Shown: positions 1 through 7,801, counted from the stretch's first letter. The stretch is DNA of 44,405 nt from Streptomyces poriferorum (GCF_019399235.1 NZ_JAELVH010000033.1:1-44405), one strand, 5' to 3'. Notes: a model not told the origin generated them from the letters alone. Made by a program: numbers and translations.

Positions 1-11
1 AGAGACCCCCG

Positions 12-1220
12 ATGACGACACCACCGGTGTCCCCGCCCGCCCCGCTGATCTCGCTGACCTGGACGGACCACGTCACGGGCCGCCAGGGTCACCTCGTGGT
101 CGACCGGCTGGTGCGGGGGGTGTCGAGCGGCGGGCTGCGCATGCGGGCGGGCTGCACCCTGGACGAGGTGGCCGGCCTGGCCCGCGGCATGACCATGAAG
201 GAAGCGCTCCACTTCGACGCGGACCGGACCGGGGCGCGCTACATACCGCTCGGCGGCGCGAAGGGCGGCATCGACTGCGACCCCCGCGATCCGGCGGCGT
301 ACGGCATCCTGGTGCGCTACCTGCGGGCGATGCGTCCGTACGTGGAGAGCGTCTGGACGACCGGCGAGGACCTCGGGCTCACCCAGGACCTGGTCGACCG
401 GGCCGCCGCGGAGGCCGGGCTCGTCTCCACCGTCCAGGCGGTCTATCCGCTGCTCGACGACGAGGCCGGGGCGCGCCGGCGGCTGGCCGACGCCTTCGCC
501 GTCGAGGTGGACGGCATCGGCCTGGACGAGCTGGCCGGCGGCTGCGGAGTCGCCGAGTGCGCGCTCGCCGCGCTGGACGGGGCGGGGGTCCCGCACAGCG
601 ACGCCCGGGTCTCCATCCAGGGGCTCGGCACCATGGGCGGGGCGACCGCCCGGTTCCTGTCCCGGGCCGGCCTGCGGGTGGTCGCCGTCGCGGACGTCAA
701 GGGGACGATCGCGAATCCTGCGGGTCTCGACGTCGAGGCACTCCTGGCCGCCCGGGACGCCTACGGCACGGTGGACCGCGGCGTGCTGCGCGGCACCGAC
801 CTGGAACTGCCCGCCGACGCCTGGCTGGACCAGGACGTGGACGTGCTCGTACCCGCCGCCGTCTCGTATGCCGTCGACCTGACGAACCAGGCCCGGATCA
901 CGGCCCGCTGGGTCGTCGAGGCGGCCAACATGCCGGTCCTGCCGGAAGCGGAGGCGCTGCTCACCGCGCGCGGGATCACGGTGCTTCCCGATGTGGTCGT
1001 CAACTCCGGTACCAACGCCTGGTGGTGGTGGACCCTGTTCGGTGACATCGGCGCCGACGCGGACGAGGCCTTCGCCCACATCCGGCACTCCATGAGCGCC
1101 CTCATCGAACTCGTGCTGGCCCGCGCCGCGGCCGACGGCTGCACGCCGCGTGCGGCGGCCCACGCCGTCGTCGCCGACCGGTTGCCGTTGATTGCCGACC
1201 GTTTCGGGTGGTTCCGCTGA
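12..1220 (+). CDS. Glu/Leu/Phe/Val dehydrogenase family protein
   Basis: This 402-residue protein is an NAD(P)-dependent amino-acid dehydrogenase. Such enzymes catalyse reversible oxidative deamination of an amino acid to a 2-oxo acid in the cytoplasm. The N-terminal catalytic half carries the family signature GGAKGGI with the likely active-site Lys84, followed by TTGEDLG near 115-121. The Rossmann half has the dinucleotide loop GLGTMG at 204-209. Length and layout fit Leu/Val/Phe dehydrogenases better than the larger glutamate dehydrogenases, but substrate choice cannot be read from the sequence. The ATG lies only 11 bases into the window, so its promoter and any upstream partner are not visible. 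A TetR gene follows 87 bases downstream on the same strand and may regulate it, which is inference. Confidence 0.9.
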   Translation: MTTPPVSPPAPLISLTWTDHVTGRQGHLVVDRLVRGVSSGGLRMRAGCTLDEVAGLARGMTMKEALHFDADRTGARYIPLGGAKGGIDCDPRDPAAYGILVRYLRAMRPYVESVWTTGEDLGLTQDLVDRAAAEAGLVSTVQAVYPLLDDEAGARRRLADAFAVEVDGIGLDELAGGCGVAECALAALDGAGVPHSDARVSIQGLGTMGGATARFLSRAGLRVVAVADVKGTIANPAGLDVEALLAARDAYGTVDRGVLRGTDLELPADAWLDQDVDVLVPAAVSYAVDLTNQARITARWVVEAANMPVLPEAEALLTARGITVLPDVVVNSGTNAWWWWTLFGDIGADADEAFAHIRHSMSALIELVLARAAADGCTPRAAAHAVVADRLPLIADRFGWFR

Positions 1221-1295
1221 CCCCGGGGCGCGGTGCGACCGGCGGCGGGGCCCCGTCTCCCGCCCCGCCCCGGCCTGCCCGGAACGGGCATTGGT

Positions 1296-1301
1296 TAGGG
1301 T
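1296..1301 (+). promoter_or_regulatory. -10 box of a probable leaderless promoter for the TetR gene
   Basis: TAGGGT lies 6 bases before the GTG start at 1308, so transcription should begin at or next to the start codon. No ribosome-binding site precedes the GTG. No clear -35 box is visible. Confidence 0.5.
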
Positions 1302-1307
1302 GACGCC

Positions 1308-1919
1308 GTGGCAAGAGTCCGGTTGGGTGTGGCGGAGCGGCGCGAGGAATTGCTGCGGGCTGCCGTCGAGCAGATCGAGGTACGGGGTGTCGCGGCCGTA
1401 CGGATCGCCGATGTGGCGTCCGTACTCGGAGTGAGCAACGCCCTAGTGCTCTACCACTTCTCCACCAAGGAGAAGCTGGTCGCCGCCGCGTTCGCGCACG
1501 CCGCCGAAGCCGATCTCGCCCATCTGCGCAAGCTCCTGAGCCGGCGCACCACCGCGGTCCGCAGACTGCGCGCCGCCGTGCGCTGGTACGCACCGACGGG
1601 CCAGGCCAAGGGCTGGCGGCTGTGGATCGAGGGCTGGACCGCCTCCCTCCGCGACCCGGCGCTGCGCAATGTCGCAGGCGATCTCGACCAGCAGTGGAAG
1701 GCGGAGCTGGCCGAGGTCATCGAAGAGGGCGCGGCCGCGGGCGAGTTCCAGTGCGACGACCCGATGTCCGTGGCCTGGCGGCTGACCGCGCTGCTGGACG
1801 GCCTGGCGGTGCAGATGACGTCGTACGCGGGTCCGCTGTCCCGGGCCACGATGCTGGAGTGGACCGAAGAGGCGCTCGCCCGCGAACTGGGCATCGACCA
1901 CGCGACCCTGACGGATTGA
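1308..1919 (+). CDS. TetR/AcrR family transcriptional regulator
   Basis: This 203-residue protein is a one-component repressor-type regulator. The N-terminal domain (about 10-55) has the TetR helix-turn-helix pattern, seen as VRIADVASVLGVSNALVLYHF, with the characteristic Tyr-His-Phe end of the recognition helix. The C-terminal all-helical part (about 60-200) is the ligand-binding and dimerisation domain, and its tail resembles the BetI-type C-terminal domain. The GTG start was chosen because the TetR domain begins almost at once and TAGGGT sits 6 bases upstream. It is convergent with the DUF6745 gene, and the gap between them holds an 11-bp periodic repeat. The ligand and targets are unknown; the dehydrogenase upstream is a plausible target. 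Confidence 0.92.
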   Translation: MARVRLGVAERREELLRAAVEQIEVRGVAAVRIADVASVLGVSNALVLYHFSTKEKLVAAAFAHAAEADLAHLRKLLSRRTTAVRRLRAAVRWYAPTGQAKGWRLWIEGWTASLRDPALRNVAGDLDQQWKAELAEVIEEGAAAGEFQCDDPMSVAWRLTALLDGLAVQMTSYAGPLSRATMLEWTEEALARELGIDHATLTD

Positions 1920-1921
1920 CG

Positions 1922-2090
1922 GCGGCTCGACCGCGACTCGACCGCGACTTGACCGCGGCTCGACCGCGACTCGACCGCGACTTGACCGCGACTCGACGGC
2001 AGCTCGCCGCAGTTCGACCACGGCGCGAAAGCAGTTGGCGGCTCGCCCCCGGCTCGACCCCGGCTCGACCCCGGTTCGCCCCCGGCTCGG
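1922..2090. repeat. 11-bp periodic repeat array between convergent genes
   Basis: Directly after the TetR stop, seven 11-bp units of the form GCGRCTYGACC run from 1922 to 1998; the last base of the seventh differs. They form a higher-order 33-bp repeat, since units 1-3 (1922-1954) recur exactly as units 4-6 (1955-1987). Degenerate units follow. A second run with the same 11-bp period, CCCCGGCTCGA and variants, occupies 2047-2090 in four units. The period is not a multiple of three, so this is not a coding repeat. It does not look like CRISPR because there are no unique spacers. Confidence 0.8.
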
Positions 2091-2123
2091 CAGCGGCTCA
2101 CCACGGCGCCCCACAGATGCGCG

Positions 2124-3125
2124 TCAGGTCTGACGCAGAGGAGCGTAGGTATCGCCCTGAAGCCCGAACGTCCACGCGACGCCCTCCTTCGCGGTCCTCG
2201 TGCGCGGCGGCACCCGCAGCCAGTACGTGCGATGCGACCCGTCCGGCTCCGGAGTGGAGTTGACGACCTCCACCATCGCCACGTCCTCGTCGCCGTCGAG
2301 CGGAATCCGCCAGAGAACGCCCGTCTCGTCCCGGTGCACCGGCTCGGCCCCCGACTCGGTCAGATAGCGGTCGTACCCGTAGAACTCCAGCATCACGCGG
2401 CGCAGTTCCGCGTTCTCCTCGGCGCGGATCCGCTCGGGAGTCAGCGCGCCCAGCTCCGCGAGGAATTCGGCCGGCACGGGCATGCCGCGCCAGGCGTACA
2501 GGGCGAAGCCGTCGCGGTAGGCGAGTGCGGGGCCCGCGCCGCTGTCCAGTCGGCCCGCCTCGTCGCGGTGCAGCGTCTCAGGACGCTCGCTCATCACCAC
2601 GGTGCGCTCGTAGGGCCACCACCAGCCCGCGTTCCTCGCGACGGCCGCGAGTCCGTCGAGCCGGCCGCCCCTGCCGTCGAAGGCGGCGAGCCAGGCCGCG
2701 TCGTGCTGGCCCAGCACGGCGTCCATGAGCACCAGCCGGACATCCGACGCGTCCTCGGGCTTCACGGTGAGGTCCGCCACGACCCCCGCCCGTATGCGGT
2801 CGGCGAGCGCCGACGTGGTCTCCCAGAGCTGGGCACCGGTGGCGGACCACAGCGCGGACCAGCCGGCCGGGCCCAACTCGTCGTACATACGGCGCCGCTC
2901 GCCCGCCCAGGGCCGGGTCCGTACGTCGTCACGGACCGACCGCCCCGGGTCCTTCAGCTTCTCCACCGCCTCGACGGCGGCCCTGGGCGAATCGGCCCAG
3001 ACGAACTCGACCGGCTCGGCCAGCCCCGCGCCGCGGTAGGCGAGCCGTACCCCGTCCTCGGCTGCCGCCCGGTCCGCCGCGCCGGTCGCCGCCGCCACCG
3101 CTCGCCATGAGTCCACGTACTCCAT
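2124..3125 (-). CDS. DUF6745 domain-containing protein
   Basis: This 333-residue protein has no known activity. I recognise the DUF6745 pattern from a run around residues 150-210: WWWPYERTVVMSERP, then a His-Arg-Asp-(x)n-Gly-Pro-Ala-Leu-Ala-Tyr-Arg-Asp-Gly-Phe-Ala stretch and a nearby Trp-Arg-Gly motif. No signal peptide or membrane segment is visible, so it should be cytoplasmic. The ATG has a GGGGA ribosome-binding site six bases upstream. It lies 97 bases downstream of the small gene at 3223-3549 on the same strand, and the gap contains a perfect 16-bp palindrome. In other actinobacteria DUF6745 genes often sit beside a similarly small protein (from memory). The two may be co-transcribed, although the palindrome could separate them. 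Confidence 0.75.
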   Translation of the reverse strand: MEYVDSWRAVAAATGAADRAAAEDGVRLAYRGAGLAEPVEFVWADSPRAAVEAVEKLKDPGRSVRDDVRTRPWAGERRRMYDELGPAGWSALWSATGAQLWETTSALADRIRAGVVADLTVKPEDASDVRLVLMDAVLGQHDAAWLAAFDGRGGRLDGLAAVARNAGWWWPYERTVVMSERPETLHRDEAGRLDSGAGPALAYRDGFALYAWRGMPVPAEFLAELGALTPERIRAEENAELRRVMLEFYGYDRYLTESGAEPVHRDETGVLWRIPLDGDEDVAMVEVVNSTPEPDGSHRTYWLRVPPRTRTAKEGVAWTFGLQGDTYAPLRQT

Positions 3126-3153
3126 CGGTTTCCCCGTCCCCTGTTTGCCTGTG

Positions 3154-3185
3154 TCCCGTGATCCCGGAGTTCCGTGATCACGGAA
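3154..3185. promoter_or_regulatory. Perfect 16-bp palindrome with a degenerate copy beside it
   Basis: TTCCGTGATCACGGAA at 3170-3185 is a perfect palindrome. An imperfect copy, TCCCGTGATCCCGGA, occupies 3154-3168, so the centres lie about 16-17 bases apart. Both fall in the 97-base gap between the small gene (3223-3549, minus) and the DUF6745 gene (2124-3125, minus). They may be operators or a processing or attenuation structure. Confidence 0.6.
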
Positions 3186-3222
3186 TCCCGCTGGTCTTGA
3201 GCTGCTGGAGGTCTACGGACCG

Positions 3223-3549
3223 TCAGTCGGCGACGATGCGGACCGCCCCGGGTGCGTACTCGCGCTGGCGCACCACCCGGAACCAGCCCTTCGGCAGCGA
3301 TATCACCGCGTGTTCCTCATGCACCACGCGTCCGCCGTCGGGGAGGTGGAGCAGCATCGGGCCGAACACTCCGCCCTCCCTGATCAGCCGCCCCGGTCCC
3401 GGCACCGCGTGCGCATGTCCGGTGACCTCGCCGAGCGCGAGCACCAGCCGGCCGCGCCCGTCGCGCAGTTCGCCCGGCGCCTCCAGGAGGTTCGCGGGCA
3501 CCGCGGACTCCTCCAGCGCCATGATCAGTACGTCGCCCTGCCGGTACAC
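3223..3549 (-). CDS. Small hypothetical protein upstream of DUF6745
   Basis: This 108-residue, beta-rich protein opens with the pattern MYRQGDVLIMALEE and ends with VVRQREYAPGAVRIVAD. I do not recognise a named family. There is no signal peptide, membrane segment or cysteine. A central GEVTGHAHAV stretch is His-rich, and the sequence later has His-Glu-Glu-His-Ala, which could bind metal, but that is a guess. The GTG start is supported by GGAGGGGAG about seven bases upstream. Position and strand suggest an operon with the DUF6745 gene 97 bases downstream. Confidence 0.75.
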   Translation of the reverse strand: MYRQGDVLIMALEESAVPANLLEAPGELRDGRGRLVLALGEVTGHAHAVPGPGRLIREGGVFGPMLLHLPDGGRVVHEEHAVISLPKGWFRVVRQREYAPGAVRIVAD

Positions 3550-3886
3550 GGACGTCTCCCCTCCGCGGCGGCACCCGCTGTGCCGACCACGTGGAAAACG
3601 CTACGACGGGGGTCTGACATCGATACTCGTGGCGGGTTCCGGTGGTCGTGGCTCAGGGTCTGACTGACGTCCCGCCGGGCCGTCCTGCGACTGTTCTGTC
3701 CGGCTGCCAGAACCCGTTCTCCATTGCTCCGGCCAGGTGGAACATGACCTGACAGGAGTTTGGCCAGAGGCCCCCTCAATGTCCTGTCCGACCCACCCGG
3801 CCGGCGGGCCCGGTCGTCCCGTTGTCAGTGGGCCTTGATAGACCTTGCGGACATCAATCCGTCGCCGTCATCAGGAGCCCGGAGCC
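3550..3886. other. Intergenic region between divergent units
   Basis: This 337-base stretch separates the small minus-strand gene from the STM4015 cassette on the plus strand and must hold both promoters. I see no convincing open frame. TTGTCA at 3822-3827 and TAGACC at 3839-3844 resemble promoter hexamers, but the 11-base spacing is too short for a standard pair. AGGAG at 3873-3877 is the ribosome-binding site of the first cassette gene. Confidence 0.5.
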
Positions 3887-4840
3887 ATGTCCGATGCGGA
3901 CCACCTGCACGAGCTGCTCGGCCTTCCGGCCGTCGATTTCCAGTCCGGGACGAACGACAGCCCCGGGCCGGCCGCCGATGCGGCGGCCTGGCGCGTCTCG
4001 ATCGAGCCGTACGAGGACGAGGACCGCACCTGGGAGCAGGAGTTCACCGCGTTCCTGGACGAGGTGGACCCGGCCGGTGTCCGCGCGCTGATCATCGGGC
4101 AGTGGGGCGAGTCGTACGAGGAGAGGTCGTCGTATCCGATCGGTCTCGTCATCGCCGCTGCCGAGCGGCTGACGTCGCTGGAAGCTGTGTTCGTCGGCGA
4201 TCTGACGTCGGAGGAGGCGGAGATCTCCTGGATCGAGCAGAGTGATGTCACCGCGCTGCTCACCGCCTTTCCCGCGCTGGTGGAGTTGGGGGTGCGCGGC
4301 GGAACCAAGCTCGTCTTCCCGGCCACGAGGCACGAGAGGCTGCGCTCACTGACCATTGAGGCCGGCGGGCTGCCGGTGGAGGTGGTGCGGGGGGTGCTGG
4401 ACAGTGAACTGCCGTCGCTGGAGCGGCTCGACCTGTGGCTGGGTGTCTCCGAGTACGGGGGCGACGCCGATGTGGCGGATCTGGCGCCGCTCCTGTCGGG
4501 GACACGTTTCCCGGCCCTGCACCATCTCGGTCTGCGCAACAGCGAGGTGGAGAACGAGATCGCGGCCGCTGTCGCCTCGGCCCCGCTCGTGGCCCGGCTT
4601 CGCACCCTCGATCTGTCCTGCGGCACCCTCGGCGACGAGGGCGCGGCAGCACTGCTGGAGGGCCAGCCGCTCACTCATCTCGACGCTCTCGACCTGCACC
4701 ACCACTTCCTCACCGAGCCGATGGAGCGCCGGGTCACGGAGGCCCTGGAACCGCACGGCGTGCGGGTGGACCTGTCGGAGCGCTGCGAGCCATGGGGCGA
4801 CCGGGGCGCGGCAGGCCGGTACGTCACGGCGTCGGAGTGA
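3887..4840 (+). CDS. STM4015 family protein, copy 1 (leucine-rich-repeat-like)
   Basis: This 317-residue protein has no known activity. From about residue 85 onward it contains irregular leucine-rich-repeat-like units, for example LTSLEAVFVGDLT, LVELGVRGGTKL, LRSLTIEAGGL, LERLDLWLGVSEYGGDADV, LHHLGLRNSEV and LDALDLHHHFLT. These predict a curved repeat surface suited to binding another protein. It ends with the tail GRYVTASE. The ATG is supported by AGGAG nine bases upstream. It is the first gene of a six-gene cassette, and a second copy follows after seven bases. The family is named after Salmonella STM4015, which lies in a similar cluster with STM4011-4014. There is no secretion signal. Confidence 0.88.
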   Translation: MSDADHLHELLGLPAVDFQSGTNDSPGPAADAAAWRVSIEPYEDEDRTWEQEFTAFLDEVDPAGVRALIIGQWGESYEERSSYPIGLVIAAAERLTSLEAVFVGDLTSEEAEISWIEQSDVTALLTAFPALVELGVRGGTKLVFPATRHERLRSLTIEAGGLPVEVVRGVLDSELPSLERLDLWLGVSEYGGDADVADLAPLLSGTRFPALHHLGLRNSEVENEIAAAVASAPLVARLRTLDLSCGTLGDEGAAALLEGQPLTHLDALDLHHHFLTEPMERRVTEALEPHGVRVDLSERCEPWGDRGAAGRYVTASE

Positions 4841-4847
4841 TGACGCG

Positions 4848-5822
4848 ATGACGGACATCGAACATCCCGGGACGTTCCACGGTCTTCCCGTCTTCACCCT
4901 GCCGCCGCCGGGCGAGGGCGGACCGGACCCGGCAGCACTGCCCCGGGCGGACTCCGTGGCCTGGCGGCTGGACTGCACCTGGGAGGGGCCCGCGTTCCCG
5001 GAGATCTGGCAGTACTTCCTGGACACGGTCGACCCCGGCGGAGTCCATGCTCTGCTGATCGGTCCCTGGTGGCCGGACGACTACAGCTCCTTCGCTCCCG
5101 TCGCGGAGCTGATCGCGAAGGACGCGGGCCGCTTTCCGGCGTTGCGTGCGCTGTTCCTCGCCGATGTCACGGGCGAGGAGTGCGAGGTGTCGTGGCTGGA
5201 GATGTCGGACGTCACCGGCCTCATCGAGGCGTTTCCCCGCCTTGGGGAACTGGTGGTGCGCGGCGGCGGGGATCCCGTCCCCGAGGAGGAGAAGCTCCAG
5301 CTGCGTCCACTGCGGCATCAGGCGCTGAGGTCGCTGAGGTTCGAGTCCGGCGGCCTGCCCGGCCATGTGGTCCGGGCCGTCGGCGCCTGTGAACTGCCCG
5401 CTCTGGAAAGGCTGGAGCTCTGGTTCGGTGCCGCGTGGTACGGCGGCGACGCCACGGTGGAGGACATGAGGCCCGTCCTCTCCGGCGCGGGCTTTCCCCG
5501 GCTGCGCCATCTCGGTCTGCAGAACAGCGAGATCCAGGACGAGATCGCGGCGGCGGTCGCGTCCGCCCCGGTCGTCGCGCAGCTGGAGTCGCTCTCGCTC
5601 GCCATGGGAACGCTCAGCGACACGGGCGCCCTGGCTCTTCTCGAAGGTCAGCCGCTCACCCATCTGACCTCGCTGGATCTGCACCACCACTACCTGACCG
5701 ATCCGGTGATGTCCCGCATCCGGGAGATGTGCGCCCGCGAGGGTGTTCACGTCGATCTCGACGCAGCGGACTACTGGGATCCCGAGGACGACGAGCCCCG
5801 TTATGTCGCGGTCAGCGAGTAG
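4848..5822 (+). CDS. STM4015 family protein, copy 2
   Basis: This 324-residue paralogue of the preceding protein can be aligned along most of its length. Shared blocks are DPxGVxALxIGxW, SWxExSDVTxLxxAFPxLxELxVRGG, LWxGxxxYGGDA, NSExxxEIAAAVASAP, LLEGQPLTHLxxLDLHHHxLT and the terminal RYVAVSE. The early part has a different linker with the pattern MTDIEHPGTFHGLPVFTLPPP, which resembles the usual STM4015 N-terminus more than copy 1 does. The start is seven bases after the stop of copy 1. The end overlaps the STM4014 gene by 20 bases, so translation is probably coupled. A tandem duplication within the cassette points to two binding partners or a heteromer. Confidence 0.88.
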   Translation: MTDIEHPGTFHGLPVFTLPPPGEGGPDPAALPRADSVAWRLDCTWEGPAFPEIWQYFLDTVDPGGVHALLIGPWWPDDYSSFAPVAELIAKDAGRFPALRALFLADVTGEECEVSWLEMSDVTGLIEAFPRLGELVVRGGGDPVPEEEKLQLRPLRHQALRSLRFESGGLPGHVVRAVGACELPALERLELWFGAAWYGGDATVEDMRPVLSGAGFPRLRHLGLQNSEIQDEIAAAVASAPVVAQLESLSLAMGTLSDTGALALLEGQPLTHLTSLDLHHHYLTDPVMSRIREMCAREGVHVDLDAADYWDPEDDEPRYVAVSE

Positions 5823-6945
5823 CTCGCCGCGTCTGGCAGTCGTCGGCAACCCCGGCAACCGCCGGATCGGCCTCTTCCAGGACGCCGTGAGCGCCGCCGG
5901 GCTGCCGCGGGCCCGGACGCTGCCGTGGCTCGACGTGTTGCGGGGGAAGGCGGACTTCCTGACCGGGGAGACCGTGCGCATCGAGTCGCCCGGGGAGGAC
6001 CCCGAGGTCGACCGTCTGCTGCGCGGCGTCGACGACCCGGCACGGGTGGAGGGCTCGGCCCTCTGGTACGCCCGGTTCACCTCTGCCGTACGGGACGTGT
6101 CGCGCGCCGCGACCGCGGCCGGCGCGCTCCTGCTGGACACCCCCGGTGACATCGCGGTGCTGTTCGACAAGCGCAGGTGTCACGGTGTCCTGGACGCCGC
6201 GGGCGTCCCGGTGCCCGCATCGCCGACGTCTGGGCCCGGCGGGCGTCCGGTGCGGGGTTGGGCCGATGTCCGCGCGCTCATGGCGGACCACCGCTTGCCG
6301 CGGGTGTTCGTGAAGCTGGCGCACGGGTCCTCCGCCTCCGGGGTGATGGCCGTGGAGACGGCCGGTCCAGGCAGGATCCGGGCGGCCACGTCGGTCGAGC
6401 GGGACCCGGCCGGCCCGCTCTACAACTCGCTCCGGGTCCGCCGTCTCACCACCGAGCGTGAGGTCGCGGCGATCGTGGACGCACTCGCGCCGGACGGTCT
6501 GCACATCGAACGCTGGCTGCCGAAGGCCTCGCAGCGGGGCCGGGCCGCGGATCTGCGGGTCGTGGTGGTCGACGGCCGTGCGACGCACGCCGTCGTGCGC
6601 ACCAGCCGCTCCCCCATGACCAACCTGCACCTCGGCGGTGCACGCGGCGACCTCGACGAGGCGCGCGCCGCCGTCGAGGCGGCGGGCGGCAGCTGGGCCG
6701 AGGCGCTGGCCGTGTGCGAGCGGGCGGCCGCCGCCTTCCCGGACACGCTGTGCGTGGGCGTCGATCTGCTGCCCGCCACCGGCTGGCGGCGCTTCGCCGT
6801 CGGCGAGGTCAACGCCTTCGGTGATCTGCTGCCGGGACTGACCGGTCTGCCGGGCAGCGGCGCCGAGGGCCTGGACACCTACGCGGCGCAGGTCGCCGCC
6901 GTACTGAACCGAGCAAGGAACCACCGTGCCAGAGCAACACCCTGA
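5803..6945 (+). CDS. STM4014 family protein, probable ATP-grasp enzyme
   Basis: This 380-residue protein is usually left as STM4014 family, function unknown. Its layout reads as an ATP-grasp fold. A pre-ATP-grasp part is followed by FDKRRCHGVLDAAGVPVP (Lys123), VKLAHGSSASGV at 170-181 (Lys171 and a glycine/serine loop), IERWLP at 235-240, ADLRVVVVDGR at 249-259 and VGVDLLPATGWRRFAVGEVNAFGDLLPG with Asp321, Glu335 and Asn337 as candidate Mg-ATP ligands. These match the order of motifs in RimK-type ligases. Such enzymes join a carboxylate to an amine or other nucleophile using ATP. The substrate is unknown. The ATG overlaps the STM4015 stop by 20 bases, and its end overlaps STM4013 by 20 bases. 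Confidence 0.8.
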   Translation: MSRSASSSPRLAVVGNPGNRRIGLFQDAVSAAGLPRARTLPWLDVLRGKADFLTGETVRIESPGEDPEVDRLLRGVDDPARVEGSALWYARFTSAVRDVSRAATAAGALLLDTPGDIAVLFDKRRCHGVLDAAGVPVPASPTSGPGGRPVRGWADVRALMADHRLPRVFVKLAHGSSASGVMAVETAGPGRIRAATSVERDPAGPLYNSLRVRRLTTEREVAAIVDALAPDGLHIERWLPKASQRGRAADLRVVVVDGRATHAVVRTSRSPMTNLHLGGARGDLDEARAAVEAAGGSWAEALAVCERAAAAFPDTLCVGVDLLPATGWRRFAVGEVNAFGDLLPGLTGLPGSGAEGLDTYAAQVAAVLNRARNHRARATP

Positions 6946-7801
6946 ACCCTCTCCCGGCCTCGCGGGCGGCGCCGTCGACCCCGACATGAGCGAGGTCGTG
7001 GGCAGCCACGATCTGCTGCTCGTCACCCTGGACACGCTGCGGTACGACGTCGCGGCGGAGCTCGCCGCCGCCGGACGCATCCCGCATCTGGCCCGGCATC
7101 TGCCCGGCGGCGTCTGGGAGGAGCGACATGCCCCGGGCAGCTTCACCTACGCCTCCCACCAGGCGATCTTCGCGGGATTCCTGCCCACGCCGGCCGCTCC
7201 CGGGCCGCATCCCCGGCTGTTCGCCGCACGCTTCGCCGGCAGCGAGACCACGGCGGAGCGCACGTTCGTCTTCGATGCGCCCGACCTGGTCTCGGCGCTC
7301 GCGGGGGCGGGATACCGCACGGTGTGCATCGGCGGCGTCGGGTTCTTCAACCGGCAGGCACCGCTCGGCTCGGTGCTGCCCGGGCTGTTCCAGGAGGCGC
7401 ACTGGGAGCCGGAGTTCGGTGTGGCCTCGCCCACGTCGTTCGAGGCGCAGGTGTCCCGCGCCGAGCAGGTCGTCCGGGAACTCCCGTCCGGCCAAAGGCT
7501 GTTCCTCTTCGTCAATGTGTCGGCTCTGCACCAGCCGAACTGGTTCCACCGGCCCGGGGCGACCCGCGACGCGGGCGACAGCCGCGCCACCCACGCGGCC
7601 GCGCTGGAGTACGTGGACGCCCACATCGGGCGTCTCTTCGCCGCCGCGAGCAGCCGCCGCCGCGCCTTCGCCATCGTCTGCTCCGACCACGGCACGGCGT
7701 ACGGCGACGACGGCTACACCGGTCACCGGCTCGGTCACGAGTCGGTCTGGACCGTTCCGTACGCGCAATTCTTCCTGGAACCGGGAGCCACCGCACGATG
7801 A
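6926..7801 (+). CDS. STM4013/SEN3800 family hydrolase (alkaline phosphatase superfamily)
   Basis: This 291-residue protein has the metal-binding frame of sulfatases, phosphonate monoester hydrolases and alkaline phosphatases. LLLVTLDTLRYD carries Asp36. GSFTYASHQAIFAG at 71-84 places Thr74 where these enzymes keep their nucleophile and gives His78. CSDHGTAYGDDG gives Asp254-His255, and GHRLGHE at 266-272 gives further His ligands. A two-metal phospho- or sulfo-hydrolase is expected. The Cys/Ser-X-Pro-X-Arg formylglycine motif of true sulfatases is absent. No signal peptide is present, so it acts in the cytoplasm. The GTG start lies inside the end of STM4014, and the stop overlaps the STM4012 start as ATGA. 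The substrate is unknown. Confidence 0.85.
   Translation: MPEQHPEPSPGLAGGAVDPDMSEVVGSHDLLLVTLDTLRYDVAAELAAAGRIPHLARHLPGGVWEERHAPGSFTYASHQAIFAGFLPTPAAPGPHPRLFAARFAGSETTAERTFVFDAPDLVSALAGAGYRTVCIGGVGFFNRQAPLGSVLPGLFQEAHWEPEFGVASPTSFEAQVSRAEQVVRELPSGQRLFLFVNVSALHQPNWFHRPGATRDAGDSRATHAAALEYVDAHIGRLFAAASSRRRAFAIVCSDHGTAYGDDGYTGHRLGHESVWTVPYAQFFLEPGATAR

Noticed and set aside
1922..2090. Possible CRISPR array
   Set aside because: The repeats are 11 bases, directly abutting and without unique spacers.
3822..3844. Promoter pair TTGTCA / TAGACC before the STM4015 cassette
   Set aside because: The 11-base spacing is too short for a standard sigma factor; it is kept only as a note in the intergenic entry.
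6926..7801. Calling STM4013 a sulfatase
   Set aside because: The Cys/Ser-X-Pro-X-Arg motif needed for formylglycine is missing.
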